A DNA stretch of 64,000 nt from Jiangella muralis (GTDB lineage Bacteria > Actinomycetota > Actinomycetes > Jiangellales > Jiangellaceae): the NCBI RefSeq assembly GCF_001270745.1, contig NZ_LFXL01000010.1, forward strand, positions 418,629-482,628, read 5' to 3'. Positions 26,457-36,724 of this stretch are shown here, in pieces (position 1 is the first letter of the stretch; each line of letters starts with the position of its first letter). The notes under the pieces were generated by a model, which saw nothing but the letters and a program-made list of their open reading frames with translations, did no database searches and was not told the origin of the DNA. The translations under genes and the position numbers were made by a program.

Positions 26457-26464
26457 TGAGACGG

Positions 26465-27973
26465 TCACCCGGCCCGTAACGATCTGAAGGTGACGTCGAC
26501 CCTGTCCGGGTCGAACTGCTTGGTGCCCGGCCGGGCCCTCTTGATGGCCACCGAGGCGACGAACATCCCGAGGAACTCGCGCTTCGGGCCGAGCGCCATG
26601 CGCGGCCACTCCCGCTTCACCCGGTCGATGTCGATGTCGTCCAGCCCCGATGGCACGTCCGCGAGGTCCGCCCGCAGGGCCGCCTCCTCGTCGTCCAGCG
26701 CGTCGCGGGCCGCCTGCCACTCGTCGCCCGTCAACGCCTTCTTCGCCCACATGCGTGCCAGCTCGCGCCGCTGACCCTCAATACCCGTCAGCTCCTTGGT
26801 GATCTGGTCCCGCCGGCCGTCGCGGTCGTCGGCGTTCAGCGCGGCACGGAACGCGGGCTTGTCGACCTCGGCCCACAGCTCGTCGAGGACGTACTCCTCT
26901 GTCTGCTGGTACATGATCCCCGTGCAGCCACGGCCGCCACGGGTCGGGTGGCACACCAGGTAGACGACGTTGCGGACGGCGGTCTTGCTGCGGACCTGCT
27001 TGTTCGTCGCGGTCATGGGCGCCAGGCAGACGGCGCAGTGGGTGAACCCAGACCCCAGCAGGTACTTGCGGCCGGTGTTGCCGCGGTGCCTGGGGCCGAT
27101 CTCGTAGACGCCGCCGTCCTTGCGGCGGACAGCTCGCGATCCGGTCAGCTTGGCACGGGCGGCCTGCCAGGTCGTCTCGTCGAGGATCGGCACCCAGTTG
27201 CCGCGGCCGACGATGTCGCCGCGGTGAACCCGGTACCCGGCGACCGCAGGGTTGGTGAGCCAGCTACGGATCGTGCGGCTTATGACGACGCCCGGGCGCG
27301 CCCCGACGACGTCGCCGTTCTCGTCGCGGACCTTGACCATGTGGCCGCCGGTGACGCCCCGCTCGCGCAGCGTCCGGGCGATGTCGGCCTGGCTCCAGCC
27401 GGAGAGCAGCAGCGCAGCTGCCTCGCGTACTACGGCGGCCTGCTCGGGCACCTGGTGGTAGGTCCGCTCCCCCGCGTCGTTGACGCCGTGCTCGTACCCG
27501 TACGGCTTGCTGCCGGGCGGCAGTCCGCGGGCAGCCTGCGCGGCGAGCGTGTCGGCCTGCCGGCGCTTCATCTTCCGGACCTCGGCGGCGTTGAGGACGG
27601 CCTTGACGCCGCTGACCTCGTCCATGACGCGCAGGATGCCGTCGCGATCGGTGTGCACCTCACTGATGCCGGCGACATCGAGCTCCGCGGCAAGCTGGAA
27701 CCACTCGATCTCGCGGCGCTCGAGGCGGCTCTGCTCAACACTCCACACATGGCGCACGCGGCCATCGCGGACCCACTGGCGGAACCGCTCGTGCTCAGGT
27801 CGGTAGTCGCCCTTGGCGGCGCTGAGGCCAGCGTCGGCGAACACCTCGACGGGCACGCCCGGCCAGACGCGGGCAGCGTAGGCGCGCCCCCACGCCTCCT
27901 GGTCTTCCACACCCTCGTACCCGCCGCCGGGCTTGGGCGACAGGCGGCAGCAGATCGCAACGACTTCGGCCAT
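26465..27973 (-). CDS. int: large serine integrase
   Basis: Site-specific recombinase, 502 aa from ATG 27973. Resolvase domain at residues 1-150 with nucleophile Ser12 (ICCRLSPK) and the SRLERREIEWFQLAAEL region. Recombinase domain with GLPPGSKPYGYEHG and RTIRSWLTNPAVAGYRVHRG. Zinc-ribbon FTHCAVCLAP...CHPTRGGRGC. Coiled-coil (DGRRDQITKELTGIEGQRRELARM) and a C-terminal tail. It starts 18 bases from the attP arm, the normal position. The upstream in-frame extension to 28087 crosses attR into host DNA and is rejected. Confidence 0.93.
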   Translation of the reverse strand: MAEVVAICCRLSPKPGGGYEGVEDQEAWGRAYAARVWPGVPVEVFADAGLSAAKGDYRPEHERFRQWVRDGRVRHVWSVEQSRLERREIEWFQLAAELDVAGISEVHTDRDGILRVMDEVSGVKAVLNAAEVRKMKRRQADTLAAQAARGLPPGSKPYGYEHGVNDAGERTYHQVPEQAAVVREAAALLLSGWSQADIARTLRERGVTGGHMVKVRDENGDVVGARPGVVISRTIRSWLTNPAVAGYRVHRGDIVGRGNWVPILDETTWQAARAKLTGSRAVRRKDGGVYEIGPRHRGNTGRKYLLGSGFTHCAVCLAPMTATNKQVRSKTAVRNVVYLVCHPTRGGRGCTGIMYQQTEEYVLDELWAEVDKPAFRAALNADDRDGRRDQITKELTGIEGQRRELARMWAKKALTGDEWQAARDALDDEEAALRADLADVPSGLDDIDIDRVKREWPRMALGPKREFLGMFVASVAIKRARPGTKQFDPDRVDVTFRSLRAG

Positions 27974-28014
27974 GCCGGAAGACTGCCCTAGGTTGTGTCT
28001 TGACAGCAAGTGCT

Positions 28015-28023
28015 CTCGGGGAC
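28015..28023. other. attR core
   Basis: ctcggggac, identical to 6385-6393. Read on the - strand it is GTC CCC GAG, codons 77-79 of the split VOC gene. The phage arm (27991-28000, ggttgtgtct) lies on its left and host DNA on its right. Confidence 0.85.
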
Positions 28024-28251
28024 CCGCTGGAAGAAGATGCGCGGCAGGACGCCGCCGGGGTCGATGATGGCGCTGGCGGAGTCCCACTGATCCTCCGGGA
28101 CGTTCCAGGCGGCGAGTGCCTCGTCCCAGGTCACGAAGCCCTCGGGCGGCGGCTCGAGCTGGTAGCCGAGAGCCAGCGCCCAGAATTCGGCCAGCCGCCG
28201 CGGATCGGCGGCGTCGAAGGTGAGGTTGAAGATCTCGGAGGCGATCGGCAT
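28015..28251 (-). pseudogene. 5' half of the split VOC/glyoxalase-like gene
   Basis: 79 codons of host sequence starting MPIASEIFNLTFDAADPRRL and reaching RIFFQRVPE, the first beta-alpha-beta-beta module of a Glyoxalase_6-type protein with FNLTFDAADP at the first metal-site strand. Past the core the frame adds eight phage-encoded residues and stops at 27988. The missing half is at 6163-6393. It keeps its own promoter side, so a truncated protein may still be produced in the lysogen. Confidence 0.9.
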
Positions 28252-28309
28252 CCCCGCATCCTGCCAGCCGCCACCGACAACCTCCGGCCGGCCAGCGAGC
28301 CGAATGGGC

Positions 28310-28420
28310 GACGAGGCCGGCGGGCGACGGACGGGCGGGCGGGTCAGTGCGGGCGGGCGAGGCGACGAAGCGGGCGGGCGACGAGGCGGGCGGGTCAGAG
28401 CGGGCGGGCGACGAAGCGGG
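28310..28420. repeat. G-rich direct repeats between the VOC start and degV stop
   Basis: Several imperfect copies of a unit resembling gcgggcgggtcagNgcggg alternating with gcgacgaagcgg fill the 172-base gap. Non-coding, host-side, adjacent to attR. They may arise by slippage. Confidence 0.6.
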
Positions 28421-28423
28421 CGG

Positions 28424-29533
28424 TCAGTGCGGGCTGATCACCGTGGCCAGCAGGCCAGGCCCGACGTGGGCGCCGATGACCGCGCCGACCTCGGTGACGA
28501 CGACGGAGCCGATGGTGGGGAGGCGGTCGGTGAGGCGAGCGGCCAGTTCGTCGGCGCGGGCGGCGTTGTCGAGGTGGTGCACGGCGAGGTCGACCCGGCC
28601 ACCAGCGGCCAGGGCACGCTCGACGGCGAGGTCTTCGAGGCGGGCGCGGGCCCGCGCGGATGTCCGCACCTTCTCGAGGAGGTCGACCCAGCCGTCGCGG
28701 AGGTGGAGGAGCGGCTTGATCGCCAACGCCGTCCCCACCACGGCCGAGGCGGCGCCGACCCGGCCGCCGCGCCGCAGGTAGTCGAGCGTGTCGACGTAGA
28801 AGAACGCGGACGACCGGACGGCGCGATCCAGGGCGAGCGCCGCCACCTCGTCCGCGGTCAGCCCGCGCCTCGCCGCCGACGCCGCCACCAGCACCGCGAA
28901 GCCGAGCCCCATGCCCAGCGACCGGGAATCGACGACGTGGACGGGGATCGGCGCGTCGCGGGCGGCCAGCCGGGCCGCGTCGGCCGTGCCGGAGAGGCTG
29001 CCGGAGATGTGCACCGACACGATGGCGCCGAACCCCTCGGCGGCGGCCGACTCGTAGGTGTCGAGGAACACGCGCGGGCTCGGCCGCGACGTCGTCACGG
29101 GCACGTGCGCCCGCAGCGCATCGGCCACCTCGCGCGGGCCGAACCGCGTCTGGACACCGACGCCGCCCGCCCGGCCGCCGGGCGCACCCCCGACCGCGAA
29201 CGGCACACCGCCGCTCGGGAACGGCGCACTGCCAGGCCGGTTCGCGCCGGCCGCACGCCTCGCGCCCAGGCCAGCGGCGCCAGACCCATGCCCGCCCGGC
29301 CGGCCCAATCCAGCGCCAGGCGCACCCAGGCCGCCGAGACCACCACCGAGGCCACCATCGAGCCCGCCACCGAGGCCGGGTCCGAACCCAGCACCATCGC
29401 CGGGCGTCCACTCGTCCACCGCGACCCCGTCGACGACCACCTGGAGCGGCACCACCCGGATGCGGTGCGCCTCGACGTCGGCGGCGGCGAGGTGTGCCGT
29501 CGAGTCGGTGACGACCGCGACCCGCCCGGTCAC
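28424..29533 (-). CDS. DegV family fatty-acid-binding protein with large insert
   Basis: DegV/FakB-type lipid carrier that presents fatty acids to FakA-type kinases. 369 aa from GTG 29533, five bases after the leuS stop. Conserved start VAVVTDSTAHL and core VPVTTSRPSPRVFLDTYE, VSVHISGSLSGTADAARLAA, VDSRSLGMGLGF, FYVDTLDYLRRGGRVGAASAVVGTALAIKPLL. Between VVDGVAVDEW (near residue 44) and TRFGPREV (near 118) there is an insert of about 70-75 residues, mostly Gly, Ala, Pro, Leu. Normal DegV is about 280 aa. The insert lies next to the first lipid-site loop. Confidence 0.88.
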   Translation of the reverse strand: MTGRVAVVTDSTAHLAAADVEAHRIRVVPLQVVVDGVAVDEWTPGDGAGFGPGLGGGLDGGLGGGLGGLGAPGAGLGRPGGHGSGAAGLGARRAAGANRPGSAPFPSGGVPFAVGGAPGGRAGGVGVQTRFGPREVADALRAHVPVTTSRPSPRVFLDTYESAAAEGFGAIVSVHISGSLSGTADAARLAARDAPIPVHVVDSRSLGMGLGFAVLVAASAARRGLTADEVAALALDRAVRSSAFFYVDTLDYLRRGGRVGAASAVVGTALAIKPLLHLRDGWVDLLEKVRTSARARARLEDLAVERALAAGGRVDLAVHHLDNAARADELAARLTDRLPTIGSVVVTEVGAVIGAHVGPGLLATVISPH

Positions 29534-29538
29534 GGACG

Positions 29539-32391
<2,853 letters not shown>

Positions 32392-32425
32392 CGGAATTCG
32401 TCCCTCGTCTGTGGTCGGGGCCCGG

Positions 32426-32458
32426 AACAAAGAAAAGACCCCTCACGCAGGAGGGGTC
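32426..32458 (-). terminator. attenuator terminator upstream of leuS
   Basis: On the - strand an 8-bp perfect stem (32458-32451 with 32444-32437, 6-base loop) is followed by TTTTCTTTGTT, a rare clear T-run in this GC-rich genome. It is 42 bases past the leader peptide stop and about 35 before the leuS start. Confidence 0.85.
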
Positions 32459-32500
32459 AGCCGCGCCGACGTGACGCCGCTGGAGGGCGTCCGTTTCCAG

Positions 32501-32536
32501 TCAGCGCGGCCCGATAAGGAGCAGCAGGCCTCGCAC
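32501..32536 (-). CDS. Leu-rich leader peptide of leuS
   Basis: Eleven codons from GTG 32536 to TGA encode MRGLLLLIGPR with four consecutive Leu codons (CTG CTG CTC CTT). A TATTCT box ends 6 bases before the GTG, fitting a leaderless transcript that starts with the leader ORF. With the downstream terminator this has the full layout of ribosome-mediated attenuation: stalling at Leu codons when charged tRNA-Leu is low should favour read-through into leuS. Confidence 0.82.
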   Translation of the reverse strand: MRGLLLLIGPR

Positions 32537-32548
32537 ATTGTCAGAATA
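32537..32548 (-). promoter_or_regulatory. leaderless promoter for the leuS leader transcript
   Basis: -10 box TATTCT (32548-32543 on the - strand), 6 bases before the leader GTG. No strong -35 box was seen. Confidence 0.6.
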
Positions 32549-32572
32549 GCGCACTCGCCGGTCCCCCGGCTC

Positions 32573-32585
32573 TAGGGTTGCGCTC
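32573..32585 (+). promoter_or_regulatory. leaderless promoter of terC
   Basis: -10 box TAGGGT (32573-32578) followed by seven bases and ATG 32586. No Shine-Dalgarno sequence precedes the ATG, so a leaderless mRNA is likely. Divergent from the leuS leader promoter about 25 bases away. Confidence 0.6.
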
Positions 32586-33800
32586 ATGGACGTCCCCGGC
32601 TGGGTGTGGGCCCTGACGGTGGCCGGCATCGCCGGGTTGCTGACGTTCGACTACGTCGTCCACGTCCGGAAGGCGCACGTCCCGACGCTGCGCGAGGCGG
32701 CCGTGTGGTCGGCCCTGTACGTCGGCATCGCGGTCACGTTCGGCCTGGGTGTGCTGGTGTTCGGCGGCACGGCGATGGGCACCGAGTACTTCGCCGGATA
32801 CCTCACCGAGAAGGCGCTGTCGGTCGACAACCTGTTCGTCTTCCTCGTCATCCTGCACAGCTTCCGGGTGCCGCGGGAGTACCAGCAGAAGGCGCTGCTG
32901 TTCGGCATCACGTTCTCGCTGATCGCCAGGTCCGCGCTGATCTTCGTCGGGTCGGCGCTGATCAACACGTTCGCCTGGGTGTTCTACGTGTTCGGGCTGA
33001 TCCTGCTGGTGACGGCGGGCAACATGCTCAAGCCGCGCGGCGGCGAGCCGGACGAGGGCGAGAACATCGCCGTCCGCCTGGCCCGGCGGCTGTTCCACAC
33101 CACCGACGACTACGAGGACGGCCGGCTGTTCACCGTCAAGGACGGGCGCCGCGCGATGACGCCGCTGGTCCTGGTGATGGTGGCGCTGGCCGGCACGGAC
33201 GTGCTGTTCGCGCTGGACTCCATCCCGGCGATCTTCGGCCTGACGCAGAACGTGTATCTGGTGTTCACGGCCGTCGCCTTCTCGCTGCTCGGGCTGCGCC
33301 AGCTGTACTTCCTCATCGACGGGCTGCTGGACCGGCTGATCTACCTGGCCTTCGGGCTGGCGCTGATCCTGGGGTTCATCGGCGTGCGGCTGATCCTGCA
33401 CGCGCTGCACGAGAACAACCTGCCGTTCGTCAACAACGGCGAACCTGTCGAGGTGGTGGAGCTCAGCACCGGCCTGTCGCTCGGCGTCATCGTCGTCGTG
33501 CTGGTGGTGACGATCGTCGCGTCGCTGTTCAGCCGGACGGGGCGGGCGCAGACGGCGATCGCCAACGCCCGCCGGCACGCGACCGCCTACCTCGACTCCG
33601 AGTACACCGCCGACCCGGCCGAGCGGGAGCGGATCTTCCAGTGCCTGGTCGACGAGAAGGAGCAGATCATCGCGCTCGGCCCGAGGTACCGGCAGATGGC
33701 CCGCGACGCCGACGGCCTGCTGGCGCTGGCCGACCGGGCCAAGGCCAGCCACGACGCGGCGGTGTCGCGGGGCGAGGCGCCGACCGGCCCGCACCACTGA
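32586..33800 (+). CDS. TerC/Alx family integral membrane protein
   Basis: 404 aa, about nine membrane helices, with the TerC signature FAGYLTEKALSVDNLFVFLVIL and LVMVALAGTDVLFALDSIPAIFGLT (conserved acidic residues in helices, implicated in metal handling). Members export manganese or serve metalation at the membrane. A cytosolic C-terminal tail of about 90 residues follows the last helix. No yybP-ykoY-like leader can precede it because the promoter abuts the start. Confidence 0.92.
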   Translation: MDVPGWVWALTVAGIAGLLTFDYVVHVRKAHVPTLREAAVWSALYVGIAVTFGLGVLVFGGTAMGTEYFAGYLTEKALSVDNLFVFLVILHSFRVPREYQQKALLFGITFSLIARSALIFVGSALINTFAWVFYVFGLILLVTAGNMLKPRGGEPDEGENIAVRLARRLFHTTDDYEDGRLFTVKDGRRAMTPLVLVMVALAGTDVLFALDSIPAIFGLTQNVYLVFTAVAFSLLGLRQLYFLIDGLLDRLIYLAFGLALILGFIGVRLILHALHENNLPFVNNGEPVEVVELSTGLSLGVIVVVLVVTIVASLFSRTGRAQTAIANARRHATAYLDSEYTADPAERERIFQCLVDEKEQIIALGPRYRQMARDADGLLALADRAKASHDAAVSRGEAPTGPHH

Positions 33801-33813
33801 CGGCGGGCGTCAG
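33797..33813. terminator. short palindrome containing both convergent stop codons
   Basis: CTGACG (33797-33802) and CGTCAG (33808-33813) form a 6-bp stem around 5 bases. It includes the terC TGA and the complement of the VKOR stop. May act as a weak bidirectional terminator. Confidence 0.35.
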
Positions 33814-34445
33814 AACACGAGGTACCAGCGGTCCCAGAACTCGATGGTGATGAGGATCGCGATGATCAGGAACCACACCGTGACGATGAGCCCGCGGCTC
33901 TCGACGACGGCCTTGCGCAGCCACGCGGGCGCCTTGAGGTGTCCCTCGGAGAGGTTGTAGCCGGTGGTGTAGACGAAGATCGGGATGGTGACGACCCACA
34001 CCACCATGCAGTACGGGCACAGCGCGCCGATGTAGTACGTGGTCTGGGTGAACAGCCAGGTGACGAACGCCGCGCCGCCCAGCGCGCCGGCGTTGAGGCC
34101 GAGCCAGAACCAGCGCGGCAGCTTGGCGCCCGTCAGCGCCACCACACCGGCGGTGATGACGACGGGGAACGCCGCGACGCCGATGATCGGATTGGAGAAG
34201 CCGAACAGCGAACCCTGCCAGCTCTCCATGACGGTGCCGCAGGTGAGGACCGGGTTGAAGCTGCAGGACGGGGTGTAGTTGGGGTCTTCGAGCAGGCGGA
34301 TGCGCTCGATGACCAGCATCGCCGACGCGAACAGGCCGATCGAGCCGCCGATGGCCAGCAGCCAGCCGAGGACCTTGATCGAGGCGCGCGTCTCGGGGAG
34401 CTCGAACTCGGCGTCCTCGAGGTGTTCCTTCTCCTGCACGGCCAT
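33810..34445 (-). CDS. VKOR family protein
   Basis: Vitamin K epoxide reductase homologue, which reoxidises DsbA-like partners using quinone to drive disulfide formation in exported proteins. 211 aa. Active-site CPYC at 143-146 and loop cysteines Cys61 and Cys69; about five membrane helices, with a cytosolic N-terminus. The thioredoxin-like partner is not fused and not adjacent. Confidence 0.92.
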   Translation of the reverse strand: MAVQEKEHLEDAEFELPETRASIKVLGWLLAIGGSIGLFASAMLVIERIRLLEDPNYTPSCSFNPVLTCGTVMESWQGSLFGFSNPIIGVAAFPVVITAGVVALTGAKLPRWFWLGLNAGALGGAAFVTWLFTQTTYYIGALCPYCMVVWVVTIPIFVYTTGYNLSEGHLKAPAWLRKAVVESRGLIVTVWFLIIAILITIEFWDRWYLVF

Positions 34446-34554
34446 GACTCACCCGGGGTTGTTCGTAGGGATCCGACGGCTCATCAACGTACGCTACCCG
34501 CGTTTGGTGCCGCAGGGCCCGACGGTCCTTCGACCATATGCGAGGATTGCCGCA

Positions 34555-35289
34555 ATGCACTGGCCGCAGCGACGACGTTCCACCGGCGGGCCGCTGGCTG
34601 CCGCCGTGGTCGCGGCGGCAGCGCTCGTCGTCGTGCTGGCACTGGCCGCGGGACCGGCCGAGGTGCGGGAGCCGGGCTGGCTCAGCGGCACGGCTGATCC
34701 CGGACGAGCCGAGCCGCTCGAGCCGCTGCCGTCCTTCGACCTCGGGCAGACGGAGCAGCCGATCCCTGACGGCGGGACCGGCGGGTTCTCCGTGCCGTGG
34801 CCGGTCGTGCTGGCGATCGGGGCGCTCGCCGTGGCGTACCTCGCCTACTACCTGCTGCGACGGCTGCTGCCGGAGCTGCGGGGACGGTTCGCGGGCCGGC
34901 GGCGGGCGGTGCTCGGCGGCCACGTCGATGCGCTCGACGACCCCGCCGACGAGGCCGCCGGCCTGCGCGAGGGGGCGCGTTCGGCCGCGACCGCGCTGGC
35001 CGGGCCGGCGCCGGATGCCGCGGCGGCGGTCGTCGCGGCGTGGCTGGCGCTGGAGTCGGCGGCGGCCGGCAGCGGGGCGCCGCGCGACCCGGCCCAGACG
35101 CCGACCGAGTTCACGGCCGCGCTGCTGCGCCGTCACCACGCCGACGAGGACGCGGTGGCGACGCTGCTCGGGCTGTACCACCGGGCCCGGTTCGCGGCCC
35201 GGCCGGACCTGGGGCCGGACGACGTCGCGGCGGCGCGGCGGGCGCTGGACCTCGTGGTGGGCACGATCGGGACGGCTGGGGCCCGATGA
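34555..35289 (+). CDS. DUF4129 domain membrane protein
   Basis: 244 aa. N-terminal helix (LAAAVVAAAALVVVLALAA), an extracytoplasmic Pro-rich loop, a second helix (WPVVLAIGALAVAYLAYYLL), and a cytosolic DUF4129 domain with WLALESAAAGSGAPRDPAQTPTEFTAAL. First of five coupled genes with MoxR and DUF58 partners. ATG 34555 is chosen; longer in-frame starts overlap the VKOR promoter region. Confidence 0.85.
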   Translation: MHWPQRRRSTGGPLAAAVVAAAALVVVLALAAGPAEVREPGWLSGTADPGRAEPLEPLPSFDLGQTEQPIPDGGTGGFSVPWPVVLAIGALAVAYLAYYLLRRLLPELRGRFAGRRRAVLGGHVDALDDPADEAAGLREGARSAATALAGPAPDAAAAVVAAWLALESAAAGSGAPRDPAQTPTEFTAALLRRHHADEDAVATLLGLYHRARFAARPDLGPDDVAAARRALDLVVGTIGTAGAR

Positions 35290-35750
35290 GCCGCCGGGCG
35301 ATCGTCCGAGCCGTCCTGCTGGGCGCGGGGGCCGGCGCCGTGGCCTGGCTGTTCGGCGTCCAGGGGCTGCGGCCGATCCTGATCGGCGCCTGTGTGACGG
35401 CCGGGACGCTGGCCGTGCTGAGCATCCCGCCCGGCTGGTACGGCCGCTGGCCGGCTCGGCCGAAGCCGGCCTCCGGCGGCGGATCCGGGCAGGTGTGGCG
35501 GCTGGCCAACCGGCTGCGCCGGTACGAGAACGACTACGACCCCGCGTTGCACCAGCGGCTGCGCTCGCTCGCCGCGGCCCGGCTGCGCCGCCTGGGGCTG
35601 GAGTGGGACGATCCGCGGGCGGCCGAGGCGCTCGGCCCGGACGTGCACGCGGCACTGTCGGCCCAGACGATGCGGCCCAGCCTGCGCGACGTCGACGCGG
35701 TGGTGAGCGCGATCGAACGACTTGACCAACGAGAAGGAGCCGGTCCATGA
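35286..35750 (+). CDS. membrane protein of the MoxR/DUF58 operon
   Basis: 154 aa, starting in an ATGA overlap. Two hydrophobic segments (AIVRAVLLGAGAGAVAWLFGV and LIGACVTAGTLAVLSIP), then a basic cytosolic helical domain (RLANRLRRYENDYDPALHQRLRSLA). Consistently found between DUF4129 and MoxR genes in actinobacteria. No separate function known. Confidence 0.75.
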   Translation: MSRRAIVRAVLLGAGAGAVAWLFGVQGLRPILIGACVTAGTLAVLSIPPGWYGRWPARPKPASGGGSGQVWRLANRLRRYENDYDPALHQRLRSLAAARLRRLGLEWDDPRAAEALGPDVHAALSAQTMRPSLRDVDAVVSAIERLDQREGAGP

Positions 35751-36724
35751 CGTCACCCAGCAGCACGACCCTCCCGGTCGCCGAGGTGGCCCGGGTGGGG
35801 TCGGACGTCCTCGATGGCGTCGGGACGGCGGTCGTCGGGATGCGGCGGACGCTGCGGCTGGCGCTGGCCGCGATCCTGGCCGGCGGGCACGTCCTGTTCG
35901 AGGACGTCCCGGGGCTGGGCAAGACGCTGGCCGCGCGCAGCCTGGCCGCGGCGCTGGGGCTGGAGTTCCGCCGGCTCCAGTGCACGCCCGACCTGCTCCC
36001 GGGCGACGTGACGGGGTCGTTCGTGTGGGACCCGGGGACGCGCGAGTTCGGGTTCCGGCCGGGCCCGGTGTTCGCGGGCCTGCTGCTGGCCGACGAGATC
36101 AACCGGACGCCGCCGAAGACGCAGTCGGCGCTGCTGGAGGCGATGGCGGAGCGGCAGGTGACGGTGGAGGGCCGCACGTTCGCCCTGCCCCGGCCGTTCC
36201 ACGTCCTCGCGACGTCGAACCCGGTCGAGTACGAGGGCACCTACCCGCTGCCGGAGGCGCAGCTGGACCGCTTCATGCTCCGGCTGTCGGCCGGCTACCT
36301 GGAGCCGCCGGACGAGGCGCAGGTGCTGGCCCGGCGCATCGCCCGCCGGCAGGAGGCGGCCGAGGTCGAGCCGGTCGTCGACGCCGAGATGGTGCGCGGG
36401 CTGCAGGCCGGGGTCGAGAGCGTCGACGCGGACCCGTCGATCGTCGCGTACTGCGTCGACCTCGCCGCCGCGACCCGGCGGCACCGGGCGGTCGAGGTGG
36501 GCGCGTCACCGCGCGGCTCGCTGGCGCTGCTGCTGGCCTCCCGGGCGCTGGCCGTGCTCGACGGCCGCGACTACGTGCTGCCGGAGGACGTGAAGGAGGT
36601 CGCGGTGTCCGCGCTGGCGCACCGGCTGACGCTGACGCCGGAGGCGTGGACGACGCGGCTGCGCACCGCGGACATCGTCACCGACGTGCTCGGACAGGTC
36701 CCGGGACCGGCATCGGGCCGATGA
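35747..36724 (+). CDS. MoxR family AAA ATPase
   Basis: 325 aa. Walker A VPGLGKT (54-60), Walker B LLLADEINRTPPKTQSALLEAM, sensor 1 VLATSNPVEYEGTYPLPEAQLDRF, and the C-terminal MoxR lid. MoxR ATPases with DUF58/VWA partners act as chaperones for assembly or insertion of protein complexes. ATGA overlaps on both sides. Confidence 0.93.
   Translation: MTSPSSTTLPVAEVARVGSDVLDGVGTAVVGMRRTLRLALAAILAGGHVLFEDVPGLGKTLAARSLAAALGLEFRRLQCTPDLLPGDVTGSFVWDPGTREFGFRPGPVFAGLLLADEINRTPPKTQSALLEAMAERQVTVEGRTFALPRPFHVLATSNPVEYEGTYPLPEAQLDRFMLRLSAGYLEPPDEAQVLARRIARRQEAAEVEPVVDAEMVRGLQAGVESVDADPSIVAYCVDLAAATRRHRAVEVGASPRGSLALLLASRALAVLDGRDYVLPEDVKEVAVSALAHRLTLTPEAWTTRLRTADIVTDVLGQVPGPASGR

Larger units (their letters stand above)
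26004..26464. other. prophage control region between early operon and integrase
   Basis: 461 bases without a convincing gene. It should hold the leftward early promoter. It contains the three decamer repeats at 26249-26278 and the inverted repeat at 26394-26456. A 195-codon open frame on the + strand overlaps it but looks like shadow sequence. This is the most likely place for lysis-lysogeny control signals. Confidence 0.55.
6386..28016. mobile_element. 21.6 kb siphovirus-like prophage in a VOC gene
   Basis: Bounded by matching 9-bp att cores inside the two halves of one host gene, with a large serine integrase 18 bases from the right attP arm. It contains terminase, portal, protease-capsid, head-tail, major tail, tape-measure, tail-tip and lysis genes plus an early module, so it has a near-complete siphovirus morphogenesis set in half the usual length. 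No small terminase, no frameshifted tail chaperones and no CI-like repressor are evident. The compact gene set resembles the very small actinobacterial siphophages known from Arthrobacter and Rhodococcus (about 14-16 kb), but relationship is inference. No disrupted phage gene was seen, so it may be functional. Confidence 0.92.

Noticed and set aside
6385..28023. tRNA gene as attachment site
   Set aside because: No tRNA-like sequence at either end; the core lies in a protein-coding gene, normal for serine integrases.
27974..28087. Upstream extension of the integrase start to 28087
   Set aside because: It would read through attR into the host VOC gene in another frame; ATG 27973 gives the normal resolvase N-terminus.
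33667..36240. 857-codon - strand frame across terC, VKOR and the MoxR operon
   Set aside because: Overlaps the strongly supported VKOR gene in another frame and four coupled + strand genes.
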